The notes beneath the pieces were generated by a model. It was not told where the DNA came from. It did not search any database and was given only the letters and a program-made list of their open reading frames with translations. Shown piece by piece: positions 10,324 through 20,368 of a stretch of DNA of 64,000 nucleotides (position 1 is its first letter; every line of letters begins with the position of its first letter). The position numbers and the translations under genes were made by a program. Origin of the DNA: Rhodospirillales bacterium (GTDB lineage Bacteria; Pseudomonadota; Alphaproteobacteria; ATCC43930; CGMCC-115725); assembly GCA_028288725.1 (NCBI GenBank), contig JAQGIC010000037.1, forward strand, positions 1 through 64,000, written 5' to 3'.

Positions 10324-10830
10324 TTAACGGACAATCGCTTGGTCTCCAAAATCGAGCCGCGCTGTGTTCGGCGGCTGACCGACGTCATAGCGCGTCTGGG
10401 TCACATGCAACGTCGCAGGCAAATGTTGCGCCACAAAGCGCGCGTGACGGTTGGCGGCCAGGGCGGCCGCCATCGGCGACGGATCGTCGGACGGCCCGAC
10501 GATCAACACGGCATCCCGCTGCGTGCCGGCGATCGCCGTCAGTTGCTGAAGATCGTTGTTCGGGATTGACAGGGAGCCGTCCTGATCGACGACCCTGAGC
10601 GTGATCGGGTCGGGCGTCGATTTCTCAGGCTTGCCGCGGGCCTTTGCCAGCATCTCCTCGACCGTCATCGGCTTCTGCGGGTTCGCCTTCGCCGCTTCCT
10701 GCTGCAGCAGCAGCCGGTCGCTGGCGGGGATCAGCTGCGCCGGTGCCTGACTGGCGCAGCCGGTCAATACCCCGGCCGACAGCAGGATGCCGAGACAGGA
10801 CCGGGCGTGTTTCGGCGAACGGCGCTGCAT
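10324..10830 (-). CDS. EPS-locus lipoprotein, possibly degenerate OmpA-like
   Basis: Lipobox 'LLSAGVLTGCAS'; 'ALAANRHARFVAQHLPATLHVTQTRYD' resembles part of an OmpA-like domain. ORF can start at 10884. Confidence 0.65.
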   Translation of the reverse strand: MQRRSPKHARSCLGILLSAGVLTGCASQAPAQLIPASDRLLLQQEAAKANPQKPMTVEEMLAKARGKPEKSTPDPITLRVVDQDGSLSIPNNDLQQLTAIAGTQRDAVLIVGPSDDPSPMAAALAANRHARFVAQHLPATLHVTQTRYDVGQPPNTARLDFGDQAIVR

Positions 10831-10885
10831 CACTCTCCTGACGATCTGGTCCGGTCCGGCCCGGCTATGGCAAGTTGCGATCATC

Positions 10886-13354
10886 TTATCGCAAATTGCG
10901 CGCGAATTGGATCAAGTCGCCGCGCAATGCGATAAGATCGACTTCCGGTCGAACCGTGCCCTTCCACTCGCCCGGTACCGCGCGGCGGATCTTGGCCAGC
11001 AATGAACCGGCGTCCTTGTTCGTGGCGGCAAGTCCCTCGAGCCAGGCCATCCAGCGGGCGTCGTCGACGCCGCGGGCGATGCGCAGCAGCCCATCGTCGA
11101 TATCCGGTACCGCCAGGCAGGATTGCTCGGTGATCGGCAACAGCATGATATCGGCCTCGCGCCCGTCGGTCGGGTCGAACGGATCGGCGGTCGGAATGCG
11201 GCCGTGCCATTGCAGGTAGCCCGACGCGCCCGAGCGCCACAGATAGAAGCCGGCCGCCAGTTCCATGTTCGGCATGTTGTAGAGCCAGGGCACGGTGCCT
11301 CTGGCGCGGATCTCCTTCAACTCGTCGGCATCGATGCCGAACCCGGTGTTGAGCAAGGCCACGTCGAACAGGGGCAGCAGTTTCCGATCTTCCTTATGGT
11401 TCAAATGACCGGCGACCTTGGCGTCGGGTATAATGCCTCGCAAATTGCGACGGATGCGTTCCAGATCCTCGGGCATCGAACCGGGGTTGCCCGGCTCATC
11501 CGCGATCGACCAGAGCGGTCCGGTCTCGCCGCGTTGCCGCAGCAGCCGGTCGAGCAGGCTCAGCGGTCCACCGATGCCGTCGATACCGACGCCGGCGATC
11601 AGGCGCTTCAGCGGGGCATAGGCCAGCACCGGGCCGGTGAAGCCGGCGTCCCGAACCAGCGCCATTTGGTTGGCGAAGCGGGTCAGATGATTGGCGTCCG
11701 GCGTGACGAGCGCGGGCGAGACGCTGGTCAGGCCCAGGCGGACCATGAAATTGAGGTCGCACGACGCCGCCCGGTCGCGGGCCGCATCGGACAGGTTGAA
11801 CCAGTCATCGTAGGGCGGATCCTCCAGATAGACGCCGACGCCCTGGGGCGCCGCGGCGAGCGTCACCGGCAGCACCTCGATCTCGAACGATTGGGTGGTG
11901 CTATGGCCGTTGGCGGCGACCGTGACCGAGCCCTGGTAGATGCCCGGCGGCGCCTTTTCCGAGGCCTGGATGATCATGTTGATCCGGCGCGGCAGGCCGG
12001 CGCGCAGCGCCATGTTCTCCATGTCGCCGCGCAGATGGTCGGCGGTCACTTCCAGAACCGCGATCGACGGATCGTAGCGGGTATAGCGCCACTGCCCCCA
12101 TCGCATCTCGGTGAACAGCTCGCGATTGCCCAGCGCCGCCGCATGGACCGTGACGGTCGCCTGCTTCGCCTCGTCGTCCGACAGCGCCATGAAATCCAAG
12201 CTGACCAGGCCGCCGCGCGCGACCGATCGCCTGGGTAGGACCTGGGCCTGGGCCGCGGGCGGACGCCAGCCCGGAACGGCGACGGCACCCGACTTCAGCA
12301 GGCCGATGCTGAGGTTGGCCGGGATCGGCCCGCCCTTGTCGAAGCCGGTGACCGGCCAGCGCTCCAGGAACCGTTCGCGCCGGGCGGCCTGCACCGCCTG
12401 CAGCGCCTTGTAGCCGTTGGCAGCCGGCTCGATCAGGACGGCCGACAGGAAGGTCGCCTCCAGCCCGTCGCCCGACTGCTCGATGGTCAGCCGGCCGTCG
12501 GTCACCGGCACATTGATCGTGACCAGGCCGCCGCGCCGGCGGCCGAACAGGGTCCAGGGATCGCCGTCGGCCAGCGCCTCGCCGTCGCGGCCGGCATAGT
12601 AGACGCTATGGATCCATTGCGCCGGCGTCAGGTGATATTCGAGCGCGGTATGGCCGTTCACCACGATCTTGCGATTGAGCTCGTGCGGCAGGAATTCCCA
12701 CTCGCCGACATCCTCGCTCCACAGGGTGACGGTCCAGTCGCCGTTCTGCCAAGGCACCACGAACTTGTCGACGCCGCGCAGGCCGGTGCCGATCAGGCCG
12801 TCGCCCGACGGCCGGGTGATCGCGATCTGGGTCTTGCCGATCAGACGCGGGTCATTGGCGATGAGCGGCTCGAACCCTGGAAACACGGCGCCCCCGCCCG
12901 GGCCCAGCTTCCAGCCATGGGCGCCGTCCGGCAGGCTGAAGCCCACTTCCACGGAAATCTTGCCGAGCGTCACCGCCGGTTGCCCGTCGCCGGCGAAGAC
13001 GATGATGCGGCGGATGTCGGTGATGTCGATCTTGCGGCCGGACGGTGTGACCCATTGGCCCGGCAGCGAGCGGATGCGGAACGGGCCCGGCGGCACGATA
13101 CGCTCCTCGCCCAGGCGCTGGGCATAGCCATTCGACTGGCCGTCGTCGACGCGCAGCACGACCAGTTCCGGCGCCCCCGATGTGTTCTCGCCGACGATCG
13201 ACAGTTCGGTGTTCCGTTCGAGTTTGAGCGGCGGCGAGAAATCATGGGAGGACGGCGTGCGTCCATTGCCCAGCGGCAGCTCTTGGATCGCGCCGGCCGC
13301 CCGGGCCTGGGTGAGCGACAGCGCGGCGGCGAGCGCCAGCAACAGGAGTCTCAT
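10886..13354 (-). CDS. Secreted glycoside-hydrolase-like (DUF4091-like) protein
   Basis: Signal peptide 'MRLLLLALAAALSLTQARA'; ~820 aa; C-terminal barrel-like half 'GFYLWRSGASGYLQWHGRI'; overlaps the upstream GT stop. Confidence 0.7.
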   Translation of the reverse strand: MRLLLLALAAALSLTQARAAGAIQELPLGNGRTPSSHDFSPPLKLERNTELSIVGENTSGAPELVVLRVDDGQSNGYAQRLGEERIVPPGPFRIRSLPGQWVTPSGRKIDITDIRRIIVFAGDGQPAVTLGKISVEVGFSLPDGAHGWKLGPGGGAVFPGFEPLIANDPRLIGKTQIAITRPSGDGLIGTGLRGVDKFVVPWQNGDWTVTLWSEDVGEWEFLPHELNRKIVVNGHTALEYHLTPAQWIHSVYYAGRDGEALADGDPWTLFGRRRGGLVTINVPVTDGRLTIEQSGDGLEATFLSAVLIEPAANGYKALQAVQAARRERFLERWPVTGFDKGGPIPANLSIGLLKSGAVAVPGWRPPAAQAQVLPRRSVARGGLVSLDFMALSDDEAKQATVTVHAAALGNRELFTEMRWGQWRYTRYDPSIAVLEVTADHLRGDMENMALRAGLPRRINMIIQASEKAPPGIYQGSVTVAANGHSTTQSFEIEVLPVTLAAAPQGVGVYLEDPPYDDWFNLSDAARDRAASCDLNFMVRLGLTSVSPALVTPDANHLTRFANQMALVRDAGFTGPVLAYAPLKRLIAGVGIDGIGGPLSLLDRLLRQRGETGPLWSIADEPGNPGSMPEDLERIRRNLRGIIPDAKVAGHLNHKEDRKLLPLFDVALLNTGFGIDADELKEIRARGTVPWLYNMPNMELAAGFYLWRSGASGYLQWHGRIPTADPFDPTDGREADIMLLPITEQSCLAVPDIDDGLLRIARGVDDARWMAWLEGLAATNKDAGSLLAKIRRAVPGEWKGTVRPEVDLIALRGDLIQFARNLR

Positions 13355-14484
13355 GATAACCCGTCGATCAGAGTGGCGACCTGGGCGGCGCGCGCCTCCC
13401 AGGTCTCGGAACGGACCCGGTCGCGGCGCTCGGCACGCCGCGCATCCGGTTCGTGGAGGGATTGCTCGATCGCGGCGACGAAGCCGGCCGCGTCGGGCGC
13501 GATCGAAATCAGATCGGCATAGGCATCGAGCGCCGGAAACGGCGTCGAGACGATCGGTTGGCCCGTCGCGAGATATTCCCGCAGCTTCAAGGGGTTGCTC
13601 GCCCGGATCTGCGCATTGTCGATGAACGGCAGCAGCGAGACCTGCCAATGCTGGCAATAGCCCGGCAGGGCCGAATGCGGGCGGGGTCCGATCAGCCGGA
13701 CGTTCGGGACCGACGTCAGCCGCTCGACCGGCACGCGCACTTCGCCGATCACCAGAAAGGTCCAACCGGGCAGGCGCCGCGCGGCCTCGGCCAACAACGC
13801 CTGGTCCAGCCACGCCGACAGGCTGCCGTAGAACCCGGCGACCGGGCCCTCGGGCAGATCCGGCGCGCGCGGGGCCGGCGCCGCGAACAAAGCGATGTCG
13901 GCGCCATGGGGTAGCATCAGGGTTTTCGCGGTCGGGAATCTCGCGGCCAGCGCCGGGGATGCCGCCAGGATTCGGTCGGCCTTGGCCGCGAGCCGGGTCT
14001 CCGCCCGGGTCACCGGCCCATGATCGACCCCGGCCAGATGGGCGAAATCATCGCCGCAATAATAGAGCGTCGCGCGTTCGCCGAACGCGCCCATCAGATC
14101 GACGACCGTCGGCAAGGACGCCCATAGCACCGGCCGGACGATGCCGCGCGCCGCCATCACCCGGCGGACCTGGCGCCCGACCAGCCGGCGGTTGAGCCAC
14201 GCGGCCAACGGGTTGCCCGGCCAGGGCAGCGCCAGCGGCGCCACGACGGACAGGTTGGGCGGAACCGGTTCGCGCTCGACCGGGCCGCCGGACCGGCCGA
14301 ACAGGGCGGCCCGCAGCTTCTGGACGATCCGCTTCAGGTCGGCGAAACCCAGGCGCGGCCGGCGCAGGCCGATCGAATTGACCCAGACGACGCGCCGGTC
14401 GGCGGCCAGCCGCTTGACCAGATGCTGCGTGCTGCTGGGATGACGCCCCCAATCCTCGCCGAAGACGATCAGATCGGCGGTCAT
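13351..14484 (-). CDS. Glycosyltransferase (GT4-like)
   Basis: 'LIVFGEDWGRHPSSTQHL', 'LPHGADIALF', 'VAGFYGSLSAWLDQALL', 'NPLKLREYLATGQPIVST'. Confidence 0.85.
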   Translation of the reverse strand: MTADLIVFGEDWGRHPSSTQHLVKRLAADRRVVWVNSIGLRRPRLGFADLKRIVQKLRAALFGRSGGPVEREPVPPNLSVVAPLALPWPGNPLAAWLNRRLVGRQVRRVMAARGIVRPVLWASLPTVVDLMGAFGERATLYYCGDDFAHLAGVDHGPVTRAETRLAAKADRILAASPALAARFPTAKTLMLPHGADIALFAAPAPRAPDLPEGPVAGFYGSLSAWLDQALLAEAARRLPGWTFLVIGEVRVPVERLTSVPNVRLIGPRPHSALPGYCQHWQVSLLPFIDNAQIRASNPLKLREYLATGQPIVSTPFPALDAYADLISIAPDAAGFVAAIEQSLHEPDARRAERRDRVRSETWEARAAQVATLIDGLS

Positions 14485-15287
14485 TGACCACCGGACAGGG
14501 AACGCACGATTTTCGCCGGCGCCCCGGCGGCGAGCACGAAGGCCGGCAGATCCCTGGTCACGACCGAGCCGGCCGCGACGACCGTACCCCGGCCGATGGT
14601 GACGCCGGCCGAAACGGTGACGCCGGTCGCCAGCCAGACATCGTCTTCCAGCACGATATCGCCGATCTGGTCGGCGGTGTCGGACAGGCCCGCGGCGCGG
14701 GCGGCGGCGTCGAGCGGGTGGCCCGGGTAGCCAGCCAGAAAGGCGCGGCCGGCGATGCGGACATTGTCGCCGATCGTCACGCGGCCGCCGACCGCGATGG
14801 TCGTCTGCCAGCCGATATCGACATTGCGGCCGACCGTCAGGATCGGGTCGTCGCTGGCCGCCCGGCCGCTGAAGGTGCTCTGGGCCGAGACCCGGCAATC
14901 CGCGCCGAAGCTGAGGCGCAGCCGGCCCAGCACCAGCGGCATGCCGCCGTAGAGATAGAGGTTGGCGGCGGGCGCTTCGAGCCGCGATTGGAACAGGGGC
15001 GTCCAATAGAGCGCGCGGGTCAGATTGGCGAACAGGCCGGATAGCGCCAGATGCAGCGCATAGAGCGGCTTGTGCAGAACGGGGAGGACCGGAACGGCGC
15101 CGCCGCGCGCGGCTTTGGCCAGGCGCCACACCCGCTGCGCCAGCGGGCTGTCGCCACGTTTTGCCCAATCCTTCAATCCCACCAGCATCGGCCGCCCTGT
15201 CTCAAGCTGTCCCCGCGTCGCTTCCTGCGACTTGGGCCTCCCCGCGCCCTCGTCCTGCAGGAGACGGGCCAACTCGGGTTTTCTCAA
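14481..15287 (-). CDS. Left-handed beta-helix acyltransferase (SypM-like)
   Basis: Hexapeptide repeats 'VTIGDNVRIAGRAF..IGDIVLEDDVWLATGVTVSAGVTIGRGTVVAAGSVVTRDL'. Confidence 0.88.
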   Translation of the reverse strand: MRKPELARLLQDEGAGRPKSQEATRGQLETGRPMLVGLKDWAKRGDSPLAQRVWRLAKAARGGAVPVLPVLHKPLYALHLALSGLFANLTRALYWTPLFQSRLEAPAANLYLYGGMPLVLGRLRLSFGADCRVSAQSTFSGRAASDDPILTVGRNVDIGWQTTIAVGGRVTIGDNVRIAGRAFLAGYPGHPLDAAARAAGLSDTADQIGDIVLEDDVWLATGVTVSAGVTIGRGTVVAAGSVVTRDLPAFVLAAGAPAKIVRSLSGGQ

Positions 15288-16750
15288 GGCTCCGGCGGAT
15301 CGTCCTCGTCCACGACGTCGCCGGCCGCCATGCGACCCGCGAAACGCGAAACCGACAGGGCCAGGGCCAGCAGAATATAGATCGGCCAGGTGAAGCCCTG
15401 GGTCAGGAAGCTGCCCGACACGATGAAGCTCGCCAGACCCGCCAGCACCGCCTGGGCGATGGCATAGGCCTCGAGATTCATCCGGACGCCCTCGGCGCGC
15501 AACCGGTCGAGCGTGCGCAGCGCGCCGAACGAGCGTTTGACCGTGGCCCCGACCAGCACCAGAAACAGGATCAGGCCGACGAAACCGGTCTCGGCCAACA
15601 CGCCGAACCAGGTGCTGTGGACGGCCTTGGCGAAACCTTCCCAGTTCGAGGTGTAGAAGTAGAAATTGCCCGGGAAATTATCGATGCCGACGCCGAACAG
15701 CGGATGATCGAGCGCCATGCGAAAGGCGGCCTGCCAGGCATAAAGCCGGCCGGCGGCGGACTCGTCGACCATGCCCGCCTCGGCGGCGCCGCCCGATTGG
15801 CGACCGGAAATGCCGGCAAGCGCGAACAGCGCCATGGCGCCGAGACCGCCGACGCCGATGGTGACGACGCGCGATTTGATGGTGCGGAGCGCGAACACGG
15901 CGAACACGGCGGCGGCGCCCAGCAGGCCGCCGCGGCTTTTCGTGTCGAGAATGGCGATCAGGATGATGATGGCGCTGATCAGGCCGAATATTCGATTCGA
16001 CCAGCTCATGCCGGGCGACAGCAGATAGGCGACGGAGAACGAGATCGGGAACAGCAGCACGAGCGAGAGGTCGTTCGGATCGCCCAGCAGCGAGCCCATC
16101 TCGCGCCCGATCGTGACGCGCGTGCCCTCGACCAGATTGATCGGATCGCCGGTATTGTGGATCGCGACCAGCGAGACCGCGAGCCCGGCCGCGACCAGCA
16201 CCTTGCCGGCGAGCGCCAGTTCCCGCGGATTGCGCGCCAGCCAGGCGATGGCCGGCACCATGATGGCGATCTTGCTGTAGGTGTCGATCCAATAGGACAT
16301 CGAGTTCGCGCGATTGGTTGCGAACAGGATGCCGATCGTCACCTGGGCGAAGAACAGCGAGAAATAGGTCAGCTCCCGAGACCAATAGGGCTTGATCCGC
16401 CCGATCGCGAGCTGGGTGCCGAGGACGAGCATGCTGGCGACGGCGAGCAGCAACGGCAGATGCAGATTATATAGTTGCGGAAACGCCTCGTGCAGCCGGA
16501 AGAACGACAGGGCGATGAAGGACAGGCACAGAATATACGGCTGCTTGATGACCAGCGCCGTGGCGATCGGCGCGAAGGCCAGCCCGACGATCAACAGGGG
16601 CGACGGCAGGTAGAACCACAGCAGGCCGGCCCCGATCGAGACGCCCAGGCCGATGGCGATCTGACGGCGCAGCGCGCGCTTGACGCGTTCCGGATCCGCC
16701 AGATCCAGCTCGTCCGGCAGATTGCGCTGGTGAAGGTGCTCGATCGCCAT
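15284..16750 (-). CDS. O-antigen ligase/polymerase family membrane protein (Wzy/SypL-like)
   Basis: Polytopic; 'LLGDPNDLSLVLLFPISF', 'SRGGLLGAAAVF', 'HPLFGVGIDNFPGNF..VHSTWFGVLAETGFVGLILFL'. Confidence 0.88.
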   Translation of the reverse strand: MAIEHLHQRNLPDELDLADPERVKRALRRQIAIGLGVSIGAGLLWFYLPSPLLIVGLAFAPIATALVIKQPYILCLSFIALSFFRLHEAFPQLYNLHLPLLLAVASMLVLGTQLAIGRIKPYWSRELTYFSLFFAQVTIGILFATNRANSMSYWIDTYSKIAIMVPAIAWLARNPRELALAGKVLVAAGLAVSLVAIHNTGDPINLVEGTRVTIGREMGSLLGDPNDLSLVLLFPISFSVAYLLSPGMSWSNRIFGLISAIIILIAILDTKSRGGLLGAAAVFAVFALRTIKSRVVTIGVGGLGAMALFALAGISGRQSGGAAEAGMVDESAAGRLYAWQAAFRMALDHPLFGVGIDNFPGNFYFYTSNWEGFAKAVHSTWFGVLAETGFVGLILFLVLVGATVKRSFGALRTLDRLRAEGVRMNLEAYAIAQAVLAGLASFIVSGSFLTQGFTWPIYILLALALSVSRFAGRMAAGDVVDEDDPPEP

Positions 16751-18162
16751 CAGGCGGGCCGCCGGAAACGTGCCGGTACGGGCGCCAGGCCCAGGGCCAA
16801 GGCCATGACGCCGGCGGTCAGGCAGCCGGCACAGAGTGCCAGCCCGCCGCTGAACCAGTTCAGCCCCGCCGGCGCAAACCAGGCCGCGACGGCGGCGAAG
16901 GCGGCATACAGCATCAGCCGCGCCCAAGGCAGGTTGAGCGGGACCCGTCGCTGGCTGTCGATCATGAACAGCACGAGGCGCGCGACATAGGCGGTCACGG
17001 TCGCGATCACCGCGCCCATCACGCCCAGTACCGGGATCAGCAGCAGATAGGCCGCGAGCGCCACGCCGGCCGAGGCGAGATTGATCACGGTCGGCCGCGA
17101 AGTGCCGCGGCCGGTGAAGGAGCCGACGTTCAGCAGGTCGCCGGCATGCTGCGCCACCGCCCCGATGATGAGCCACGGTACGTAACGGATGGCGCCATGA
17201 TAGGCGGGTGGGGTCATGAGGGTGACGAGCACCGGCCCGCCGATCGCGACGCCGAGGCAGATCCAGGTCAGGTAGGTGAGCCCGAACGTCACCGTGCGCG
17301 CACTCCTTTCGCGGCCTTGCGGCTCGCTCAGAATACCGATCCGGCGGGGGAACCACCAGAGACCGAACGGCTGAAATAGCAGAGGGGCGATTAACGCAAC
17401 CTTTGCGGCGATGGCATATTCGGCAAGGGCCGCGACCGGAACGACCGGGGCCAGCAGCAACCGGTCGAACGATCCCAGCACGAAGCCACCCAATCCGGCC
17501 AGCACCAGGGGCGAGCCGTAGCGCATCAGCACGCCGGCCATGGGCAGGTCGAACCGCACGCCGGTCGCCCGCGCCTGCTGGACCGCGAGGATCAACGCGG
17601 TCAGCGCCGCCGCCGCGAGCCCCGCCGCCATCACGCCCGGTACGCCCAGATCGGCGTTGAGCGCCACCACGATCAACGTGGCCTGCAGCAACGAACGCAG
17701 GCCGATCATGGCCAGATAGAAACTCGCCCGATCGGTCAGCCGGAGCCAGGCGAGCGGCACCTGGATAGCCCCATCCAGCGCTACGGAACCCAGCAGCAGC
17801 CGCAGCGCCATGGGATCGACCGCGGGCCCCAGCAGTCGCTGGATCAGGCCGCTCGCGCCTTGCAGTGCCAGAGCCGCCACGGCCCCCAGCATCAGGATCA
17901 GACCGAAGGCGGCCGCGGCGATCCGCCGGCGGGTCGGCGCGTCCCGGGCGTCGCCGATGAAACGATAGAGCGCATCGACCAGGCCGAAGCCCAGGACCAC
18001 GGTCGCGACGTCGGCCAGGCTCTGCATCAGTTCGATCGAGCCATATTCGGTCGTCGACAGATGACCGGTGACGAACGGCACCATGACGATGGCGAGCCCG
18101 CGGGCCAGCGCCACGGACAGGGCATAGAACAAGGCCTGGCCCAGCGGCTTGCGCAGACCCAC
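16750..18162 (-). CDS. Polysaccharide flippase Wzx-like (SypK-like), GTG start
   Basis: Polytopic MOP-type protein 'GQALFYALSVALARGLAIVMVPFVTGHLSTTEYGSIEL'; GTG at 18162 overlaps upstream stop. Confidence 0.87.
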   Translation of the reverse strand: MGLRKPLGQALFYALSVALARGLAIVMVPFVTGHLSTTEYGSIELMQSLADVATVVLGFGLVDALYRFIGDARDAPTRRRIAAAAFGLILMLGAVAALALQGASGLIQRLLGPAVDPMALRLLLGSVALDGAIQVPLAWLRLTDRASFYLAMIGLRSLLQATLIVVALNADLGVPGVMAAGLAAAALTALILAVQQARATGVRFDLPMAGVLMRYGSPLVLAGLGGFVLGSFDRLLLAPVVPVAALAEYAIAAKVALIAPLLFQPFGLWWFPRRIGILSEPQGRERSARTVTFGLTYLTWICLGVAIGGPVLVTLMTPPAYHGAIRYVPWLIIGAVAQHAGDLLNVGSFTGRGTSRPTVINLASAGVALAAYLLLIPVLGVMGAVIATVTAYVARLVLFMIDSQRRVPLNLPWARLMLYAAFAAVAAWFAPAGLNWFSGGLALCAGCLTAGVMALALGLAPVPARFRRPA

Positions 18163-19328
18163 TAGATGGCCTCGACCAACCGGGACAGGGTCTCCGCCTG
18201 CCGGACGTCCGTGAAGCGATCGAGCACCCGCGCCCGGGCGCCCCGGCCCATCGCCGCGCGCCGGGCCTGGTCGAGCGCCAGGAACCGCTCCAGCATGGCG
18301 AGCAGGCTCGGCCGGTCGCCCGGCTCGGCCAGAAAGCCCGAAGCCGCGTCGACCGTTTCCTTCAAGCCCATCTGCCGTGTCGCGATCACCGGCAGGCCCA
18401 TCGCCATCGCCTCCTTGACGACCAGGGGCCCCGTGTCCTTGAGCCCGTCCGCCGCCGGGCGGAACGGCCCGACGAATGCCATATAGGCCGGACCCTGCTC
18501 GGCAATCCACTCGCTCGAACGGGCGCCCAGGAAATCGACGCGATCGCCGAGCCCCAACTCGGCCGCCATGGCCGTCAATTCGGGCTTCAATCCGCCGTCA
18601 CCGACGATGTCGAGGCCGGGACGGCGCTCGGCCGGCAGTTGGGCCAGCGCCCATAGCAGATCGTCGACGCCCTTGCAGTCGATCAGCCGGCCGACGAACA
18701 GCAGACGATGGTTCGGCGTCACCTCGGGCCGGGGTCGGAAGCGTTCGGCATCGACGCCGCACGGCGCATTGAAGATGGGCGCCGCGGGGGCCAGAGCGAC
18801 AAGATCGGCGCGCATATCCTCGCAGACCGCCAGCGCGGCATCGGCGCCGAGCAGCTTCGGCGCCAGATCGATCGGGTGCTGATAGACGTCATGGCCGTGG
18901 CAGACGAAGCTGACGCCGGCGCCCATCAGCCGGGCGGCGACGATGGCGTGGGCAGTGCCGGCCTGGGCGAAATGGGCATGCAGATGGGTGCAGCCGCGGG
19001 CGCGGGCCGCCGCGGCGATTCGGGCCGAGCTCCACAGCAGCGACCGGCGCGGCAAGCCCTGCTGCGCGCGGACGAAGCGCAGCGCCGCGCGGAGCCCGCG
19101 GCCGGCGCGGGGCAGCAATCCCGCGACCGCGCCGGCGGGGACCTGGTCCAGATAGAGCGCCATCGCCGCGATGTCGCCGCTGTCCGGCTGCCGGGGCGCG
19201 TCGAGCCGGGTCATGACGATCGGCACGACCCGATGACCGCGCCGCATCATCGCGCGCATCTCGGTCAACACGAAGGTTTCGGACAGAACCGGAAAATTGG
19301 CCAGCACATAGCCGATCGTCTTCATCAA
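18162..19328 (-). CDS. GT4-family glycosyltransferase
   Basis: 'FPVLSETFVLTEMRAMMRRGH', 'HLHAHFAQAGTAHA', 'LLFVGRLIDCKGVDDLLWAL', 'VVKEAMAMGLPVIATR'. Confidence 0.92.
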   Translation of the reverse strand: MMKTIGYVLANFPVLSETFVLTEMRAMMRRGHRVVPIVMTRLDAPRQPDSGDIAAMALYLDQVPAGAVAGLLPRAGRGLRAALRFVRAQQGLPRRSLLWSSARIAAAARARGCTHLHAHFAQAGTAHAIVAARLMGAGVSFVCHGHDVYQHPIDLAPKLLGADAALAVCEDMRADLVALAPAAPIFNAPCGVDAERFRPRPEVTPNHRLLFVGRLIDCKGVDDLLWALAQLPAERRPGLDIVGDGGLKPELTAMAAELGLGDRVDFLGARSSEWIAEQGPAYMAFVGPFRPAADGLKDTGPLVVKEAMAMGLPVIATRQMGLKETVDAASGFLAEPGDRPSLLAMLERFLALDQARRAAMGRGARARVLDRFTDVRQAETLSRLVEAI

Positions 19329-19438
19329 GGCCCCTCACTGGCGCATGAGGGGGTGCGCGCCGTGCCAAATTATTCATACCATGAAAGGCGGTTGCGACGC
19401 ATAGTCCGGACCGTCCCGGCCCGCCACGAGAGGGTTGA

Positions 19439-20368
19439 ATGCAGCCTCGCCTGAGCGTCGTCGTCCCGACGCGCGATTGCCTCGACTATTTGCCGGCGGC
19501 CCTCGCCAGTCTGCGCGCGCAGGCGATCGCGGATCTGCAGATCATCGTGGTCGACGATGGTTCGACCGACGGGACTGCGGCCTATATGGCGGCCGAGGCG
19601 GCCAAGGATCCGGCGCTCACGATCGTGACGCGCGGCGGCGGCGGCGTGGCGGCCGCGCGGAATGCCGGCATGGCGGCGGCTGCCGCGCCGATCATCGGCT
19701 TTCTGGATGCCGACGATGTCTGGCGTCCCGGCGCCGTCGCCGACCGGCTGGCGGCGCATGAGGCCGATCCGGGGCTGGTGCTGAGCTTTGCCGACTATGA
19801 ACACGTGACGCCCGCGGGCCTCGGCCTCGGCACCTGCTACGCCTTCTGGCCGCGGTTCCGCCGGTTCATCGATGGCCGGCACGGGCTGCTGCCGCTCGGT
19901 CCCCGCGCGCTGGCGCTGCTCTATGCCGAGAATGTCGTGGGCACCTCGACCGTGCTGGCGCGCCGCGACGCGCTCGAGGCCGAGGGCGGGTTCTCGACCG
20001 AGTTTGCCTCGGCCGAAGATTGGGACCTCTGGCTGCGCCTCGCCCAGCGCGGCCGCGTCGCCTGTTCGACCGCGATCGCCACGACCTATCTGGTACGGCC
20101 AGGATCGCTGTCGCGCGACCGTCCGACCTTGATCCGATGCCTGAAGCAGATCGCCGCCCGCCATGGCGCCGTCGCGGCACTGATGAGTCCGTCGGCGTGG
20201 CTCGCCTGCCGTTCGCGCATCGCGGTCGCCGAGGCGGAACATGCGCGGATCGTCGGGCATCGGCCGGTTGCTCTGGCCCAGCACCTGCTGGCGCTGCTGC
20301 TGGCCCCCTCGCGCCGGCTCGCCCGGGCCGCCGCGTCGGACGGCGCGCGGCTAATGGGGCTCAGATAG
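19439..20368 (+). CDS. GT2-family glycosyltransferase
   Basis: 'LSVVVPTRDCLDYLPAALASLRAQ', 'IVVDDGSTDGT', 'AARNAGMAAA..LDADDVW'. Confidence 0.92.
   Translation: MQPRLSVVVPTRDCLDYLPAALASLRAQAIADLQIIVVDDGSTDGTAAYMAAEAAKDPALTIVTRGGGGVAAARNAGMAAAAAPIIGFLDADDVWRPGAVADRLAAHEADPGLVLSFADYEHVTPAGLGLGTCYAFWPRFRRFIDGRHGLLPLGPRALALLYAENVVGTSTVLARRDALEAEGGFSTEFASAEDWDLWLRLAQRGRVACSTAIATTYLVRPGSLSRDRPTLIRCLKQIAARHGAVAALMSPSAWLACRSRIAVAEAEHARIVGHRPVALAQHLLALLLAPSRRLARAAASDGARLMGLR

Noticed and set aside
19353-19367. Possible minus-strand sigma54 site before the 18162-19328 glycosyltransferase gene
   Set aside because: TGGCAC is perfect at -24 but the -12 element reads GCAC, so GG-N10-GC spacing is not met.
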